In this document: positions 35,324-36,983 of the stretch, piece by piece
Layout of the letters: each line of letters opens with the position of its first letter
Position numbering within the stretch: the first letter of the stretch is position 1
NCBI GenBank assembly: GCA_903231505.1
Contig: CAFBRK010000260.1
Span: 1-36,983, forward strand
Direction of reading: 5' to 3'
DNA length: 36,983 bases
Source of the DNA: Olavius algarvensis associated proteobacterium Delta 3
GTDB lineage: Bacteria > Desulfobacterota > Desulfobacteria > Desulfobacterales > CAFBRK01
Made by a program: the position numbers and the translations under genes
Notes under the pieces: generated by a model
What the model was told of the DNA's origin: nothing
Databases searched by the model: none
What the model saw: the letters and a program-made list of their open reading frames with translations, nothing else

Positions 35324-36193
35324 ATGAGAAAAAAATACCGTATTTTAATTCTTTTCGGGTTGTGCACGCTGGCTTTCCTGATTCAATGGTCAGCTGCTGG
35401 TAACAACCTGTTTGCAGCGAGGGACCCTGCATCGTTGCAGGCTCAGGCGATTGAGCGGATAGAGCGTTACATCGACAACTTTAGGAGGACCGGCGACCAG
35501 GAGTCCCTGGGCTTTGAACTCAAAAAGGCAGAAAAGGAATTGCTCTTTACCTATGACCTGTTTATGGCGCAAGAGGACCATAAGAAAGCGGCCTTGTCTT
35601 CAATCAAATTAGGACAAGTGTATCGGATGCAAGGGCTCTGGCTTGCGGCGTCCGATTTTTACCGTACTGCCGGAAAATTGGCGACTTCGGAGGGAAAAAA
35701 AGATCCCGCAGCCGAAGCACTCGTGGCGGAAGCGCTTATTGGGCTTGCTCGAACAGAATTTTACGGATTTCAAAGCTATGAAAACGCCAAAAGGACGATC
35801 ACTCGTGCCTTAACGCTCACTGTAAAACCTGAGGATAAAAGCAAACACTTTGAAGCTCTCGAACTTCTGTCTCAAATACAAGCTCAGAGTGGAAACTTAA
35901 GCGAAGCAAATAATACCATTGAAACGGCCTTCATTCATTCCGGGCAGGTGAAAAACCAGAAAATATTGTACTACGGTCATATTGATAAAGCAGAAATCCT
36001 ACTGAAACTCGCAGATGAATGCCGGCAGCGGAAACAGCTTGAATGCTACCAAAATTACTTGAGAAGAGCGGGGTTCGAGTATGAAAAGGCCTTAAAAATC
36101 TCGCAAAAATTCGAATTCCATTATCTCACAGAGACAGTGGAGTTCTTTCTTCAAGAAATAAATATGAAACGGCGTGTCATACAAAAAAAATAA
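35324..36193 (+). CDS. Exported helical (TPR-like) repeat protein (289 aa)
   Basis: Starts with a basic stretch and hydrophobic core (MRKKYRILILFGLCTLAFLI), a signal peptide or single membrane anchor, so the body is likely periplasmic. The rest is regular helix pairs of about 34-40 residues with TPR-like spacing (AALSSIKLGQVYRMQGLWLA, ALIGLARTEFYGFQSYENAK, ALELLSQIQAQSGNLSEANN). This suggests a protein-protein interaction scaffold. No catalytic motif is seen. Ribosome binding is weak. Whether it serves the eCIS or is simply a neighbour cannot be told. Confidence 0.75.
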   Translation: MRKKYRILILFGLCTLAFLIQWSAAGNNLFAARDPASLQAQAIERIERYIDNFRRTGDQESLGFELKKAEKELLFTYDLFMAQEDHKKAALSSIKLGQVYRMQGLWLAASDFYRTAGKLATSEGKKDPAAEALVAEALIGLARTEFYGFQSYENAKRTITRALTLTVKPEDKSKHFEALELLSQIQAQSGNLSEANNTIETAFIHSGQVKNQKILYYGHIDKAEILLKLADECRQRKQLECYQNYLRRAGFEYEKALKISQKFEFHYLTETVEFFLQEINMKRRVIQKK

Positions 36194-36301
36194 TCGTTGT
36201 ATTAACCAGTGGTAACACCCAAGAAAGAACATCAAATCATGCAAAACCAATCTGTGCAATGGATAATTTCCAATAAGTACTTCAAATAGTTTGTTTAACG
36301 T

Positions 36302-36928
36302 ATGATTCATAAATCTCTAAACAAGGTGTGGTCCTTCCTGGTTCAAAAGTTTTCCATAAAGAATATAGCGCCATTTTCATCTCGAATTGGCGAGATACGC
36401 AAAATCCTGGTCGATTTACTCATTTTGATCATATGTATTTTATCTATCATTATCGTATATCGAGAACTGAAGACCCCTTACGTCATTTTTGAACCTTTCC
36501 AGGTCCCTGAAGAGATTGAAAAGCAAGGGCTAACCGGAAGAGCTGTTGCGAGCAAACTGATTGACCAAATTGTTGTGATGCGGGCCAATCCAGAGACAAC
36601 CATGTTCGCTCCAAGAGAAAAGGGGGCGACCGAAAAATTCAAGATCGTTCAAAATATCGACCCGAAGCAACATTATCTCTATAACAATTGGGGCGTGTCG
36701 CTGCTCCGAAAAGGCGACTATAAGGAAGCCGTTGACAAGTTCATGCGCGCCATATTTATCGATCCGTTAAATCCGAACAACTACATCGTATACGCCAATT
36801 GGGGATCAGCCCTGTTGCAGGATGGAAAGCTGTCGGAGGCAGATTTGAAATTCCGGAAAACCAGAGAACTCAGACCGGATATCGATTTTAGCGATATAGA
36901 AAGGAAAAGCATCAGACAGCTTAGATAA
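36302..36928 (+). CDS. Membrane-anchored TPR protein (208 aa)
   Basis: Residues ~34-55 are a single membrane segment (ILVDLLILIICILSIIIVYR). After it comes VIFEPFQVPEEIEKQGLTGR with AVASKLIDQI, a segment also seen in other TPR proteins that follow a membrane helix. Two tetratricopeptide units follow (NNWGVSLLRKGDYKEAVDKF, NWGSALLQDGKLSEADLKFR). The topology predicts a short cytoplasmic N-terminus and an outward TPR domain. No Shine-Dalgarno is clear before the ATG. It lies 108 bases after the previous helical-repeat gene and may act with it; this is inference. Confidence 0.78.
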   Translation: MIHKSLNKVWSFLVQKFSIKNIAPFSSRIGEIRKILVDLLILIICILSIIIVYRELKTPYVIFEPFQVPEEIEKQGLTGRAVASKLIDQIVVMRANPETTMFAPREKGATEKFKIVQNIDPKQHYLYNNWGVSLLRKGDYKEAVDKFMRAIFIDPLNPNNYIVYANWGSALLQDGKLSEADLKFRKTRELRPDIDFSDIERKSIRQLR

Positions 36929-36983
36929 GGACGTCGAACCAGATAATTAATGAACACCTTTTAGTTTATGACTGATACCTAAA

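Noticed and set aside
1..36983. CRISPR array, tRNA, rRNA or insertion sequence
   Set aside because: I saw no regularly spaced repeats, no tRNA/rRNA-like sequence and no transposase motif in any plausible protein.

Overview
The window is most of an extracellular contractile injection system (eCIS, a phage-tail-like particle of the Afp/PVC/MAC type), entered partway through its structural operon and followed by effector, cargo and lysis genes. All recognised genes are on the + strand. The host is probably a Gram-negative environmental bacterium of moderate GC content. A deltaproteobacterium-like (Desulfobacterota) origin is plausible but is only an impression, because the window has no phylogenetic marker.

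Region 1 (1-21522) is the particle. In order it encodes: a tail sheath protein cut off at its 5' end by the window edge, a gp19-like tube protein, an Afp7-like tube-domain protein, a 55-residue DUF5908-like protein, a gpD/gp27-like hub, a gpV/gp5-like spike, an unrecognised 893-residue protein with a hydrophobic C-terminus, a gp25-like baseplate protein, a gpJ-like baseplate wedge protein (with an apparent frameshift near its start), a gpI-domain baseplate protein, two large eCIS-associated proteins that share a domain, a tape-measure protein and an AAA+ ATPase. Most junctions overlap by 1-8 bases or are separated by a few bases, so this is one translationally coupled operon. The cap (Afp16-like) and the other sheath and tube genes are expected upstream, outside the window. 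No PAAR tip gene was found.

Region 2 (21542-29385) is the effector region. A coiled-coil protein gene is followed by two large genes that share a nearly identical N-terminal module (about 190 residues, DUF4157/eCIS core with HELxH and two CxxC pairs) but have unrelated C-terminal parts. The first has a candidate permuted papain-like (NlpC/P60-LRAT-type) domain, a Gly-rich hydrophobic stretch and two tandem C-terminal repeats. The second ends in a candidate PD-(D/E)xK nuclease. The spacer between them holds a hairpin terminator, a decayed fragment of a gene like the metalloprotease found downstream, and a copied and mutated tail of the coiled-coil gene. Together these are a fossil record of effector-cassette duplication and replacement.

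Region 3 (29386-36928) starts with about 700 bases of AT-rich non-coding DNA. It continues with a metzincin-like zinc metalloprotease (probable cargo), a carboxymuconolactone decarboxylase-like/HAD phosphatase fusion, a small unknown protein, a two-helix holin-like protein, an N-acetylmuramoyl-L-alanine amidase with an SH3-like tail, an exported helical/TPR-like protein and a membrane-anchored TPR protein. The holin-like/amidase pair looks like a lysis cassette that could release the assembled particles.

The most novel points are the effector module duplication with its vestiges, the two predicted toxin domains, the unknown 893-residue baseplate-cluster protein with a membrane-like tail, and the paired shared-domain proteins at 13188-17850.
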